Shown: piece after piece, positions 49,362 through 58,386 of the stretch | How positions within the stretch are numbered: the stretch's first letter is position 1 | Layout: the number at the start of each line of letters is the position of its first letter | Source: Azospirillaceae bacterium | GTDB lineage: Bacteria > Pseudomonadota > Alphaproteobacteria > Azospirillales > Azospirillaceae | Assembly: GCA_028281465.1 (NCBI GenBank) | Contig: JANQJV010000297.1 | Coordinates: forward strand, 27,515-91,514 | DNA length: 64,000 nt | Direction: 5' to 3' | Program-made: the position numbers and the translations under genes | The notes under the pieces: model-generated | Told to the model about the DNA's origin: nothing | Database searches by the model: none | Seen by the model: the letters and a program-made list of their open reading frames with translations, nothing else

Positions 49362-49577
49362 TCATAATCCAAAACGCCCAGTAAAAGGTCTGTGAGTGAG
49401 TAATGTCACAAGGTGTCCCAACATGAGTATGGCCACGAGTGCGGACAGCATCATGACTGGTATCGGAGGAATCAGATGAGGCCGCGCCAAATCGATCGGT
49501 CGACGATCAAGAACAGCGGCCCAAGCGAACACCGCCAAGGCACAGACGAGTATGATCAATGTTGTTTGGAGTGACAC
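49362..49577 (-). CDS. Small two-helix membrane protein, unknown function
   Basis: 71 residues: helix 1 at ~4-22 (TLIILVCALAVFAWAAVL), a short loop (DRRPIDLARPHLIPP), helix 2 at ~38-60 (VMMLSALVAILMLGHLVTLL), and a short basic tail. The GTG start at 49577 follows GGGAAGGACC closely. Codon use and the clear hydrophobic pattern support a real gene. It is upstream of, and on the same strand as, the zinc-ribbon kinase gene (227 bp between them). I recognise no family. Confidence 0.6.
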   Translation of the reverse strand: MSLQTTLIILVCALAVFAWAAVLDRRPIDLARPHLIPPIPVMMLSALVAILMLGHLVTLLTHRPFTGRFGL

Positions 49578-50611
49578 GGTCCTTCCCTCAATGGTGTCTC
49601 AGACGGCGGATGATGATGCCAGGCAAACTGACCGAAGAAAGTCGATGTTACGGCGGTCCCGGAGTGCCATCAGCATGGTGGGCGGCTGGTCTCACTTTTC
49701 AGGTATCGCCAAAGAGCACGACCATTTCAGTTGACCATCGGCTCGCCTCTTTTGGCCGTGGCAGGCTGAATCAAGACTGGGCAGTACGCTGGATACAGTA
49801 ACGATTGCTACCGTCATCGAGCATCGAGGTGGTTGGTTAATGTTACTTGAACGCGGGGCCGTTTTTTACCTCAGTTGAACTTGGAACTTTTTTAGACTGA
49901 CAAGCGATGGCCAAGATAAGACGTGGCCGATGGATCATCCGCAAAAAAAGTATGTGGGACAAGAGATGACAGCGATGTTCCGGGGCTATCTTGTCGATGA
50001 TGGTCCGGTCTCAGGCCTGTGTGATCATCATGACTTCCCCCAGACCCGTGTTCTACCGCTGGTCAATGGTCCTGTTCGACGCGGTACTGTCATCGTGGAC
50101 GAGGCGATGAGGGTGGTCAGGCTCAGGATCGAAGTATCGTCAAATCTCGAGGCCAAGTGCGCCTAAAAGAATACGGTCATCGCCGAGAGGTCATGCGCGA
50201 TTTCATGGACCTCAGAAAAAAAATGGCGATGCACATGGGAACGGCATCCCGGCATACAGCCTGGTGGACTGGATTGGTATCGCCCAATCCAAGTTCCACC
50301 ATTGGCGACACCGCTATGGACGGGGAAACTGTCTGAGGTGGACTCCAATTTCTGGACACGTAGCTAGCCTAGGATATGTATGAGTGTTACCGAGTATAGC
50401 GCAATCCGTTGAAAATTAGAAATATTTCGGTGCTGACGAAGGTCGTGTGGTTGTCAAGGAGGCCCACCCACCATGGGTGAACTGACGCCCGCGCTCCCAC
50501 ATCCGTCCCCCCTGTGTGATAAGCGGATCGACGCCCGGTTTGATGGTGGCCAACTGACGTCGGATGCAGTGGCCAGTCACCCCAATCAGGGCTCGGTTCA
50601 TGGCCTGGAGC
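49578..50611. other. Accessory spacer with insertion-sequence debris
   Basis: A 1-kb stretch of lower G+C content. Apart from the IS3-like fragment at 50121-50383, it contains a 78-codon plus-strand frame (49930-50166) with no recognisable content or ribosome-binding site, and a 20-codon basic peptide frame before it. It separates the kinase/small membrane protein genes from the NMT1-type transporter and probably marks an insertion boundary. Confidence 0.5.
50121..50383 (+). pseudogene. IS3-like transposase fragment
   Basis: An open stretch reading KEYGHRREVMRDFMDLRKK runs into an A8 tract (50216-50223). A one-base shift there continues as NGDAHGNGIPAYSLVDWIGI then AQSKFHHWRHRYGRGN before the similarity is lost and a TGA is met at 50381. 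This matches the N-terminal portion of integrase-type (OrfB-like) transposases, in which IGIAPSKFYDWRxRYG is a familiar block. The catalytic core is missing entirely, so this is a remnant. Confidence 0.65.
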
Positions 50612-51427
50612 TCACCCCCCACCGGCGCCCGAGCGGAACGCCCAGCCGGTCATACGCTTTTCCAGGACGGCGAAGATGGCGTACATGCCCACGCCCATGG
50701 CGGCGATCACCAGGAGACCTGCGAACACCAGCGGGATGCGGAAGCTGGACGAGGCGCTCAACATCAGATAGCCGATGCCCTGGTTGCCGGCAATGGTCTC
50801 GGAGATCACCGATCCCACGAAGGCGAGCGTGATCGCCACTTTGAGCGAGGCGAAGAAATACGGCATGGAGCGCGGAATGCCGACCTTCAACAGGATATCG
50901 AGCTTGCGCGCGCCCAAGGAGCGCAGGACGTCCTTCAGTTCCGGCTCGAGAGTCGCCAGGCCCGTCGCCACATTGACCGCGATCGGGAAGAAGGAGATCA
51001 GGAAGGCGGTCAGTACGGCCGGGGTGAAGCCGATGCCGAACCAAATCACCAGCACCGGCACCAGGGCCACCTTGGGCACGCTGTTGAAACCGATGAGAAG
51101 CGGGTAGAGAGCGGAATAGGCGAGCGCGGAGGAGCCGGTCAGCATGCCGAGCAAGAGGCCGAACACGACCGCGATGGCAAAGCCCAGCAGCGTCACGTAC
51201 AGCGTGAACGATGCGTTGAACCAGATGGCATCGCGGAACTGCCACATGGCCTGGAACGCCGCACTGGGCGCTGGCAGGATGAATTCCGGAACCTGAAAGC
51301 CGCGGCAGCCCAATTCCCAGATCATGAACAGGGCGAGGGTGGCGATCCATGGGGCAACGCGGTTGGCGGTCAACACCGGCAGCCGGGTGCCGGCACCGGG
51401 CGGGTCGGTCACGGCCTGTGTGGTCAT
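50612..51427 (-). CDS. ABC transporter permease (SsuC/TauC type)
   Basis: 271 residues with about six transmembrane helices and the EAA-type loop at ELKDVLRSLGARKLDILLKV followed by GIPRSMPYF. It is the membrane subunit of an NMT1/SsuABC-class importer whose ATPase overlaps it by 4 bp (ATGA) and whose binding protein lies just beyond. Members of this class take up sulfonates, nitrate, pyrimidine precursors and similar compounds; the substrate here cannot be told. Confidence 0.9.
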   Translation of the reverse strand: MTTQAVTDPPGAGTRLPVLTANRVAPWIATLALFMIWELGCRGFQVPEFILPAPSAAFQAMWQFRDAIWFNASFTLYVTLLGFAIAVVFGLLLGMLTGSSALAYSALYPLLIGFNSVPKVALVPVLVIWFGIGFTPAVLTAFLISFFPIAVNVATGLATLEPELKDVLRSLGARKLDILLKVGIPRSMPYFFASLKVAITLAFVGSVISETIAGNQGIGYLMLSASSSFRIPLVFAGLLVIAAMGVGMYAIFAVLEKRMTGWAFRSGAGGG

Positions 51428-52209
51428 GCGTTTCGCACCTGGCTGATCTGGTCGCGCAGTTCGTGCACGATATCAACAAAGTTGGGCTCGAAGGTCATCT
51501 CCAAGGTCCGCGGTCGCGGCACCGCAATCTCGCGCCGGTGCACGATCCGCCCCGGCCGCTTGCTCACCACATACACCGTGTCGGCCAGGTACACGGCTTC
51601 CCGCAAGTCGTGGGTGACCAGGATCACGGTGAAGCGCTTTTGCATCCAAAGGTCCTGCACCACGGCCCACAGCTCTTCGCGCGTGAAGGCATCGAGAGCG
51701 GCGAAAGGCTCGTCCAGCAAGAGCAGTCTGGGGTCGTGGACGAGGGCCCGGCACAGCGAGGCGCGCTGCTGCATGCCGCCGGAAAGCTGATACGGGGCAT
51801 GGGTGGCAAAGTCACCGAGGCCGACGCTGGCCAGCAGATCCCTGGCTTTGGCGACATGGGCCGCCTTGTCGCGGCGGAAGGTGCGGCGGGTCGCCTCGCT
51901 CACCTCGAGCGGCAGCAGCACATTCTCCAGGGTCGAGCGCCACGGCAGCAGCGTGGCGTTCTGGAACGCCATGCCGACGATCTTGAGCGGACCCGATACT
52001 TCGCGGCCATCCACCAGTGCCAGGCCGGAGGTGGCGGGTTCCAGCCCCGACACCAGCTTGAGGATCGAGCTCTTGCCGCATCCGGACGGCCCGACCAGGG
52101 CAATGAACCGGCCCTGGTCGATGCTGAGGCTGGCGTCGTGGACGGCAAGCGTCCCGCCACCGCCGCCATAGGTCAGAGAAACACCGTCAAGCTCGACGAA
52201 AGGTCGCAT
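51424..52209 (-). CDS. ABC transporter ATP-binding protein (SsuB/TauB type)
   Basis: 261 residues. Walker A GPSGCGKSS, Q-loop FQNATLLPWRS, signature LSGGMQQRASLCRAL, Walker B LLLLDEPFAALD, H-loop VTHDLREAV. The start is ATG 52209; the frame is open upstream but there it is antisense to the binding-protein gene. It lies 19 bp after the binding-protein gene and overlaps the permease by 4 bp, giving the order binding protein, ATPase, permease. Confidence 0.93.
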   Translation of the reverse strand: MRPFVELDGVSLTYGGGGGTLAVHDASLSIDQGRFIALVGPSGCGKSSILKLVSGLEPATSGLALVDGREVSGPLKIVGMAFQNATLLPWRSTLENVLLPLEVSEATRRTFRRDKAAHVAKARDLLASVGLGDFATHAPYQLSGGMQQRASLCRALVHDPRLLLLDEPFAALDAFTREELWAVVQDLWMQKRFTVILVTHDLREAVYLADTVYVVSKRPGRIVHRREIAVPRPRTLEMTFEPNFVDIVHELRDQISQVRNA

Positions 52210-52228
52210 GCCCTCTCGCGTCCTTCCG

Positions 52229-53257
52229 TTACGGAGCCACCATGCGGTCTTCCAGCGGCGGCAGAAACGCGTCGGTCCAGATGTCCTCGGCGGCCGGCGC
52301 GGTCTCGAAGCCGTAGGCGATGGCGAGCTGGGCGATGGCATTTTCCAGCCGCGCGATGTCCAGGTCGCCCATGCCGTTTTCGACCACGCCCGGGGTGAGC
52401 ACGTTGACGGTGGTCGCGAGGTGCAGGCGCTCCAGCTCCAGGCCCCGGTCGATGAGCGGGTCCCGGCCGGCAACCGCCGCCACGCCGGCCTCTGGGTCGG
52501 CGATCACGTCCTTGAAGCCGCGCACCAGCGCGTTCAGAACGCCGCGCACCGCCTCCGGGTTGGCGTCCAGAAAATCCCCGGAGCCGATGATGACGTTGCC
52601 GTAGAAGTCCATGCCGAAGTCGCGATACAGGAAGACCGTGATGTCGTCTTCGGCCACACCCTTGGACTTCAGGTTGAGCAGCGACGTGAAGTAATGGCCG
52701 GAGATAAAGTCGACGTCGCCGCGAATCAGCATGACTTCGCGCAGCGGCGGGTCCATGTTGATGCGCTCGACCCCGTCGGAGGCGATGCCGACCTGTTCGG
52801 CGAAGGCCGGAAAGAGCTGGTAGGAGGCGTCGAACACCGGCGCGCCCAGGGACTTACCCGCCAGGTCCGCCGGTGTTTCGATGCTGCGGCCGGCGAGGGT
52901 GAACAGCGAAAACGGCGGCGCATCGTAGACCACCATCACTGCTTTGACCGCCTGGCCGGGATTCTGGACCCGGAAGTTGATCATGGCGTTGATGTCGGCA
53001 AAGCCCATGTCGTAGGCGCCGCCGGCGACGCGGGTCACGGCACCGGCCGAGCCGTTGCCGCTGTCGATGGTGATGGCGATGCCCTCCTCGGCGAAGTAGC
53101 CCTTCTCCTCGGCCAGGAGGAACGCGGCGGTCGGGCCTTGGAACTTCCAGTCGAGGGTGAACCGGACGGCGGTCTCGGCGCCGGCCGACGCGGCGGCGAG
53201 CGCGGTCGGAACGGCAATGGCCAGGGCGGCCAAACGGCCAAGCGGTGAAATCGACAT
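52229..53257 (-). CDS. ABC transporter substrate-binding protein (NMT1/THI5-like)
   Basis: 342 residues. Signal peptide (SPLGRLAALAIAVPTALAAASAGA), then the NMT1 fold: RFTLDWKFQGPTAAFLLAEE with KGYFAEEGI, GNGSAGAVTRVAGGAYDMGF, and VYDAPPFSLFTLAGRSI. Periplasmic receptor for the adjacent permease and ATPase. The ATG at 53257 follows GGAGGACCG; the longer frame is rejected. Proteins of this class bind sulfonates, nitrate, or pyrimidine precursors; a WDWK-type entry is also seen in THI5-like HMP-binding proteins, so a thiamine-precursor ligand is one possibility. Confidence 0.9.
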   Translation of the reverse strand: MSISPLGRLAALAIAVPTALAAASAGAETAVRFTLDWKFQGPTAAFLLAEEKGYFAEEGIAITIDSGNGSAGAVTRVAGGAYDMGFADINAMINFRVQNPGQAVKAVMVVYDAPPFSLFTLAGRSIETPADLAGKSLGAPVFDASYQLFPAFAEQVGIASDGVERINMDPPLREVMLIRGDVDFISGHYFTSLLNLKSKGVAEDDITVFLYRDFGMDFYGNVIIGSGDFLDANPEAVRGVLNALVRGFKDVIADPEAGVAAVAGRDPLIDRGLELERLHLATTVNVLTPGVVENGMGDLDIARLENAIAQLAIAYGFETAPAAEDIWTDAFLPPLEDRMVAP

Positions 53258-53763
53258 GGGGCGACGGTCCTCCGGGAGCGTTGTGGTTTGAACCATGAAT
53301 GCATCTGACAGCAAAGCCCATGCCGCCGCTCCGGCCATCACCGTGACCGCGGTGCGCGGGCATAAGGAAGTTTGGCGACCATCGGATGCGGGTCTTTTTC
53401 GGCCCACACGGAAATCTGAGGTCTGTCGATGAAAATGCCCGCATCTTAGGCAAATGACCAGAATCTTGACGACCAACGTCCCGCTCCGCTCCGTTGCCGA
53501 TCGGGTGGCTGACCTTCATGCCACCGCCATCCGGGCTCGCGCGCGTCGCGGTCGCCACTGTGCGCCGGACTCTCCAGACCGTCGATCGATCTTGATCAGG
53601 GCCGACGGACGGCTATGACCCTTTGCATCAGGTCCTCTCGAAGACATCGTCGAGGGATCGGGCATCCAGAACAGCGTTGGTCCAGCGCATCAAATCGGCC
53701 AATGGCGCTTGGCGCACCGACTGGTGTCGCCGCGCGGATAGGAACGGCCTGCCGCTGGTTGCC
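53258..53763. other. Spacer with a possible gene remnant
   Basis: 0.5 kb between the importer operon and the end of the hydroxyproline unit. On the minus strand, a frame ending at 53628 reads LADLMRWTNAVLDARSLDDV then FERT-stop, which resembles the beginning of a GAF sensory domain cut off by a stop codon. It has no start of its own that I can support. The right-hand part presumably holds the importer promoter upstream of 53257. Confidence 0.3.
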
Positions 53764-55941
53764 TTATGTCGTGCCAACGAACCGAAGCGCAAGGCGAGCC
53801 TGTCGTGTCCGTACCGGGAGTCGCACCGTCTCGCCGTCATGGGCGATCGGCGCCCCGTCCAGACAAGCCATCGTAAGCGGGCGTCCGGGTGTTCCGATCC
53901 GATCGGATAACCGGGTCGCCGGCAACGTGACGGCGAGTTCGTCGCACCCAACCGCCAGATCACCGAGGCGACCGGCCACGTCGCCGGCGAGCAGCGGCGC
54001 TCCGTCGATTGCAAGGGTCCAGGCGTCGCCGCGCGCAATGATGCGCAGCGTCCCAAGCGGCGTGGCCAACGGACCGAAATCGCCGGCGATTTTGGACGGG
54101 GTCACGCTCAACCCCGACCAAGGATCCAGGCTCACCACCTCGGCGACCGCGATCCAGGGCAAGAGCGCACCCCAGGCGTAGAAGCCGTCGGAATCCGGCT
54201 GGTCGAAGATGGCGCCGGTATCGGCGTTGTAGTTCTCGCCGCACAGCCGGTCGCGCCAGCTCTGGTCGAACAAGGCCTGGCCGCGCGCGGCCAGTGCCGT
54301 GGCGGCCTCGTCCAACCCTTGACGGCGCAGGCCGATATAGGTCCAGAAATTCATCGGCCCCCAGATGCGGCCGCGCCAATAGGCATTGTCCTGGAACGCC
54401 GGGTCGTCGCGACTGATCGACGGCAGTCCGAAGCGGCCGCCGAATTTGTCCGGTGCGTCCAGGAAGTGCCGCACCAGGGCCGCAGCCTGCTGCGGCGTCG
54501 CCGCCCCGGCGGCCAGCGGATAGAACGAGGTCGGTGCGATCGGCCGAATGAAGATGCCGTCGAGCAAACGATTGGCGAACACCGCGCGCGTATCGTCCCA
54601 CAGCAGCCGTTGGATCGCCTGCGCCAGGGCGACGTGGTCGGCCCGGTGCCGGGTCGCCGCGGCCTCGTCGCCGAGCGCCGTCGCCATGTGCCCGAGCATC
54701 TCGAAATCGAGCGCATACAGGCTGTTCAGGCCGACGTCGAAGCTCTGCAGCAGTCCGGTTTCGGCATCGAACGGGGCCGGGTCGTGCACCGGCGAATTGT
54801 CCATGGAGGACTCGTTCTTGGCGGCGAACTTGGTGCCTTTGTAAAGGCCATCACCGACATCCAGGCTCGTGCCGTAAGCAATGAACCCCTGGTTCCCCAG
54901 ACTGCGCCGCCGGCGCCACCACGCGTTGTTCCGCGCCATGCGCGGATACGCCCAGGCCAGGAAATCCCGATCACCGGTGCGTTTGAATATCTGCCAGGTG
55001 ACGAAGGCAGCGACGGGGATCTGTGACCGGTCGAGCCAGGCATCGTTGCCGGTGACCAGGCACGGAAAATTGCCCTGCTCGGTCTGCCAGGCGGCCACCG
55101 CCGCCACGTTGAGGCGGGCGTTGTCGGCGTCGAACAGGCTCCACATCATGCCGTTGAACAGCACGTCGTCGAGCCAGACGCCGAACCCGCCGAACTTCCG
55201 CCGGTTCCAGAACCGGGTCAGCGCCGTGTAGGGCCGCTGGTTGACGTCGTCGAACACATGGTTCCAGGCCATGACGTCATACATCGCCTGCAGCGCCGCC
55301 TGCGGCGTTCCCTCGGGCGGGACCGTCGGAGCCGGACCGGCCGGTTCGGGTGCTGCCGCGCCTCCGACGGACAGGTCGACGCGCATCACAGGCGCCTGCT
55401 CAAGGTTGAAGCGCAAGGCGGCGACCCGCCCTGCAACGCCGCGCGAGCCGAGGAAGAAGTAGCCGTTGGCCTCGATCTCGGCGATCACCGCCGGCACCGA
55501 GGCATGGAAGGTGGTCATGGCCGGCGGCGCGTCGGGGGTGATCACCAGAGTCTTGCCGGCATCAACAGCCTCGGCCACAAGCCGGCCGGTGGTGCGATCG
55601 CTGCGCAGCGTCACCCCGTCCGGGGCTTCGACACACAGTAGCACCCAGTACCGGAGCCCCCATTCGCCGCTCGCGTCCAGTTGCCAGGACAGGGTCGCTG
55701 CACCGCCCTCGCCTAGATCGGCACGCCAGGCGAGCCGGGTATCCTGGAACGTGGTGGTGAACACCGCACACGAGCCATCGCAAGCGCGCGGACCGAAGCG
55801 CAAATCCGGCCCGGGCGCCAGCGGCCAAGCCCGCTCCGCGCGGGCGGAGAACAGGATCGGGGTCACACGCGCGCCAGCCGCCAGATGCACCAGCGCAGCC
55901 GGGCGTTCGGCCTCCCAAGTCCACCATCGATCCGGTCTCAT
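53764..55941 (-). CDS. GH63-like glycosidase, cytoplasmic
   Basis: 725 residues: an N-terminal beta-sandwich-like region (~1-200), then an (alpha/alpha)6 barrel from ~210 to 610 and a small C-terminal beta domain. GH63 / mannosylglycerate-hydrolase landmarks are ESSMDNSP (377-384, general-acid Asp), NAYWRGRIWGPMNFW (519-533) and ENYNADTG (569-576, likely base Glu). There is no signal peptide, so it acts on an imported oligosaccharide or glycoside. Its start overlaps the isochorismatase-fold gene by 4 bp, making it the last gene of the hydroxyproline/importer unit. The exact substrate is unknown; alpha-glycosides such as glucosyl- or mannosylglycerate are family precedents. Confidence 0.8.
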   Translation of the reverse strand: MRPDRWWTWEAERPAALVHLAAGARVTPILFSARAERAWPLAPGPDLRFGPRACDGSCAVFTTTFQDTRLAWRADLGEGGAATLSWQLDASGEWGLRYWVLLCVEAPDGVTLRSDRTTGRLVAEAVDAGKTLVITPDAPPAMTTFHASVPAVIAEIEANGYFFLGSRGVAGRVAALRFNLEQAPVMRVDLSVGGAAAPEPAGPAPTVPPEGTPQAALQAMYDVMAWNHVFDDVNQRPYTALTRFWNRRKFGGFGVWLDDVLFNGMMWSLFDADNARLNVAAVAAWQTEQGNFPCLVTGNDAWLDRSQIPVAAFVTWQIFKRTGDRDFLAWAYPRMARNNAWWRRRRSLGNQGFIAYGTSLDVGDGLYKGTKFAAKNESSMDNSPVHDPAPFDAETGLLQSFDVGLNSLYALDFEMLGHMATALGDEAAATRHRADHVALAQAIQRLLWDDTRAVFANRLLDGIFIRPIAPTSFYPLAAGAATPQQAAALVRHFLDAPDKFGGRFGLPSISRDDPAFQDNAYWRGRIWGPMNFWTYIGLRRQGLDEAATALAARGQALFDQSWRDRLCGENYNADTGAIFDQPDSDGFYAWGALLPWIAVAEVVSLDPWSGLSVTPSKIAGDFGPLATPLGTLRIIARGDAWTLAIDGAPLLAGDVAGRLGDLAVGCDELAVTLPATRLSDRIGTPGRPLTMACLDGAPIAHDGETVRLPVRTRQARLALRFVGTT

Positions 55942-56543
55942 CGGCCTGCCAGTTCTGCGACGATGGTGTCGCTGTCGGTGATTTCGATCTGCTGGTCGAA
56001 ACGCGGCAAGAGCGTGTCAAGCGCCGCGCGATGGCCGGCGGCATCGCCGCTGGCCACGGCGTCGGCCGGCACGATGGTGCGTAGACCGCGATCGATCGCC
56101 TCCAGCACCGTCGCCAGCACGCAGACGTCGGTCTCGACGCCGAAGATCACCAGCGCGCTCGGGGCTTGTCTGGTGATGAAATCTCGAAACGCCGGTGCGC
56201 CGAACGCCCCATAGCCGGTCTTGTCGAACACCTGCCCGGCCGCCGAGAAGGGGGCCAGATCGGCATGCAAGCCGATCGCGTCGGTACCGGCGGCGTCCAG
56301 CGTCACGGCAGTCCAATGGGCATAGTAGCGCCGCCAGGCGCCCTGCGCCTCGGTCGGCCGACGCGCCGGGACGAAGCGCGTGAACAGACTGCGCCCGGGG
56401 GCCACCGCCGACAGAGTCTTGCACGCCGGGAGAATGGCTAGGCCGGCAGGACAGAACCACGGTCCCGGCTCTAGGAACAGTCGCTGCATGTCGACGCAGA
56501 CGAACCAGGTGCGCCCATCGAGCGGGCCGAAGCGCAGGCTCAT
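55938..56543 (-). CDS. Isochorismatase-fold cysteine hydrolase
   Basis: 201 residues. Catalytic Asp in VCVDMQRLFLEPG, Lys in FDKTGYGAFG, and nucleophile Cys in IFGVETDVCVLATVLEAIDRG, the complete triad of the cysteine-hydrolase (nicotinamidase/carbamoylase-like) family. It probably cleaves an amide or carbamoyl bond; the substrate is unknown. It overlaps both neighbours by 4 bp (the importer ATPase and the GH63-like gene), so it is co-translated with them. Confidence 0.85.
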   Translation of the reverse strand: MSLRFGPLDGRTWFVCVDMQRLFLEPGPWFCPAGLAILPACKTLSAVAPGRSLFTRFVPARRPTEAQGAWRRYYAHWTAVTLDAAGTDAIGLHADLAPFSAAGQVFDKTGYGAFGAPAFRDFITRQAPSALVIFGVETDVCVLATVLEAIDRGLRTIVPADAVASGDAAGHRAALDTLLPRFDQQIEITDSDTIVAELAGR

Positions 56544-57598
56544 GGCATGACCGGCACGGTGTGTTCCGGCCGCCAGACCACCCGCACCGCCTCGCCCGGC
56601 ACCGCCACCGCTTCACCCAAGGTCTGTTCGAATACCTTGAGGCTGCCGCCGCGCCAAGCCAGCAGATAAGTCAGGCTGGACCCCGTGAAGATGTGCTGCT
56701 CGACCACCGCGTCGAGCCAGTTCCAGCCCGTCTCGGGCACCGTCGCGGCGGCGGTCACCCGCATCTTCTCCGGTCGCACGGCCACGGTCGCGGTCGCGGC
56801 CCCAGGGTCCGGCGGCCCGGACGGACACAGCGCCGCGCCGTCTCCGAGGCTGATCCTTCCGCCGTCGACCGGGCCGGCAAACAGGTTGGCCTCGCCCAGA
56901 AAGGTGGCGGCAAAGGCGGTGGCCGGCCGTTCGTAGAGCGCGCGCGGCGGGCCTTCCTGCACCAGGCGACCATCGCGCAGAATGCCGATGCGGTCGCTCA
57001 AGCTGAGCGCCTCCTCCTGGTCGTGGGTGACGAAGATCGTGGTGATGCCGACCTCGCGCTGGATGCGCCGCAGTTCCACCTGCATACTGACGCGCAACGC
57101 CTTGTCGAGCGCGCTGAGCGGCTCGTCCAGCAACAGCACGCGCGGCGCGATGACAATGGCACGGGCCAAGGCGACCCGTTGGCGCTGCCCACCCGACAAC
57201 TGGTGCGGCCGCCGGTCCCCAAGCCCGCTCAGATGGACCAGATCCAACGCTTCGCCGACGCGACGGCGCCGCTCCGGCCATGGTACACTGCGTACGCGCA
57301 ACCCAAACCCGACATTGTCGGCCACCGTCATGTTGGGGAAGAGCGCATAGCTCTGGAACATCATGCCGACGTTGCGTCGTTCCACCGGCGTGCCGTCGAC
57401 CCGCTCGCCGCCGATGCCGATCTGCCCGGCATCGGGCGCGTCGAAACCGGCGATCAGGCGCAACAGCGTGGTCTTGCCGCAGCCCGAAGGGCCGAGCAGG
57501 GCAAAGAACCCGCCGTTGGCAAAGTCGAGGCTGACCCCGTCGAGCGCCTGCACCGGACCGAAACGCTTGCTGACGCCGCTGACCGACACCGCCGCCAT
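56540..57598 (-). CDS. ABC importer ATPase (PotA type)
   Basis: 352 residues. Walker A GPSGCGKTTLLRLIAG, Q-loop FQSYALFPNMTV, signature LSGGQRQRVALARA, Walker B LLLDEPLSALD, H-loop VTHDQEEAL, and a C-terminal TOBE domain (VAVRPEKMRV, VVEQHIFTGSSLTYLL). This is the spermidine/putrescine-importer ATPase class. It overlaps the downstream hydrolase by 4 bp and the upstream permease by one base. A long plus-strand frame opposite it is a shadow. Confidence 0.93.
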   Translation of the reverse strand: MAAVSVSGVSKRFGPVQALDGVSLDFANGGFFALLGPSGCGKTTLLRLIAGFDAPDAGQIGIGGERVDGTPVERRNVGMMFQSYALFPNMTVADNVGFGLRVRSVPWPERRRRVGEALDLVHLSGLGDRRPHQLSGGQRQRVALARAIVIAPRVLLLDEPLSALDKALRVSMQVELRRIQREVGITTIFVTHDQEEALSLSDRIGILRDGRLVQEGPPRALYERPATAFAATFLGEANLFAGPVDGGRISLGDGAALCPSGPPDPGAATATVAVRPEKMRVTAAATVPETGWNWLDAVVEQHIFTGSSLTYLLAWRGGSLKVFEQTLGEAVAVPGEAVRVVWRPEHTVPVMP

Positions 57599-58386
57599 CA
57601 GCGGGCACTCCCGAAGCGGTAGACGCGCGCCACACCCACCAGCACGAGCGTCGACACGGCGATCACGATGGTCGAGATGGCATTGATCTCCGGTGTGAAG
57701 CCTTTGCGGATGGCCGTGTAGATCTCCACCGGAAGGGTCGAGACGCCGGGCACGGCCAAGAAATACGAGATGACGAACTGGTCGAAGGATACGGCGAAGG
57801 CGAACAGGGCCGCGGCGACCAGGCCGGGGGCGAGGAACGGCAAGGTGACATGGCGCAGCACTTGCCACGGCCCGGCGCCGAGCACGCGCGCCGCCTCCTC
57901 CAACTCCGGGTTGAAGGCGCTGAGCCGGGCCGAGACCACCACCACCACATAGGGCAAAGCCAGGGCAACGTGGCCGAGCAGCATGGCGTGCAGCCCTCGA
58001 CCCAGCCCGATCCAGAAGAAGAACACCAGCATGGCCGTGCCGACGATCAACCAGGGGATGGCAATCGGCGGCAGCAGGAGCATCTGCAGCAGCCGCTTGC
58101 CGGGAAAGTCGTAGCGGCGGAAGGCCAGCGCTGCTGCCGTGCCGAGAACGGTGGCAAGCACGGCCGTGACCACGGCGATCAGTAGGCTGTTCAGCCCGGC
58201 CGCGATCAGCGCGTCATTGTCGGCCAGTTTGACGTACCAGTCGGTCGTCCAGCGGATCGGCAGCGTGTAGAACGGCGACCGGTTGAACGACATCAGCGCC
58301 ATGACGATCACGGGCGCGTACAGGAACAGCAGCACCAGCGCCAGATAGGCGCGGCCGAGCAGGGCCAGACGGCGCGCACCGCTCAC
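57598..58386 (-). CDS. ABC importer permease (PotC type)
   Basis: 262 residues with about six transmembrane helices. The EAA loop is EEAARVLGAGPWQVLRHVTLP and the protein begins with LALLGRAYLALVLLFLYAPVIVM as in PotC/PotI proteins. The GTG at 58386 follows GGAGG and overlaps the upstream permease stop by 4 bp. A longer frame would overlap the first permease heavily and is rejected. Confidence 0.92.
   Translation of the reverse strand: MSGARRLALLGRAYLALVLLFLYAPVIVMALMSFNRSPFYTLPIRWTTDWYVKLADNDALIAAGLNSLLIAVVTAVLATVLGTAAALAFRRYDFPGKRLLQMLLLPPIAIPWLIVGTAMLVFFFWIGLGRGLHAMLLGHVALALPYVVVVVSARLSAFNPELEEAARVLGAGPWQVLRHVTLPFLAPGLVAAALFAFAVSFDQFVISYFLAVPGVSTLPVEIYTAIRKGFTPEINAISTIVIAVSTLVLVGVARVYRFGSAR

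Noticed and set aside
56561..57622. 353-codon plus-strand frame
   Set aside because: Antisense shadow of the PotA-type ATPase, rich in Arg/His/Gln, without domain motifs.
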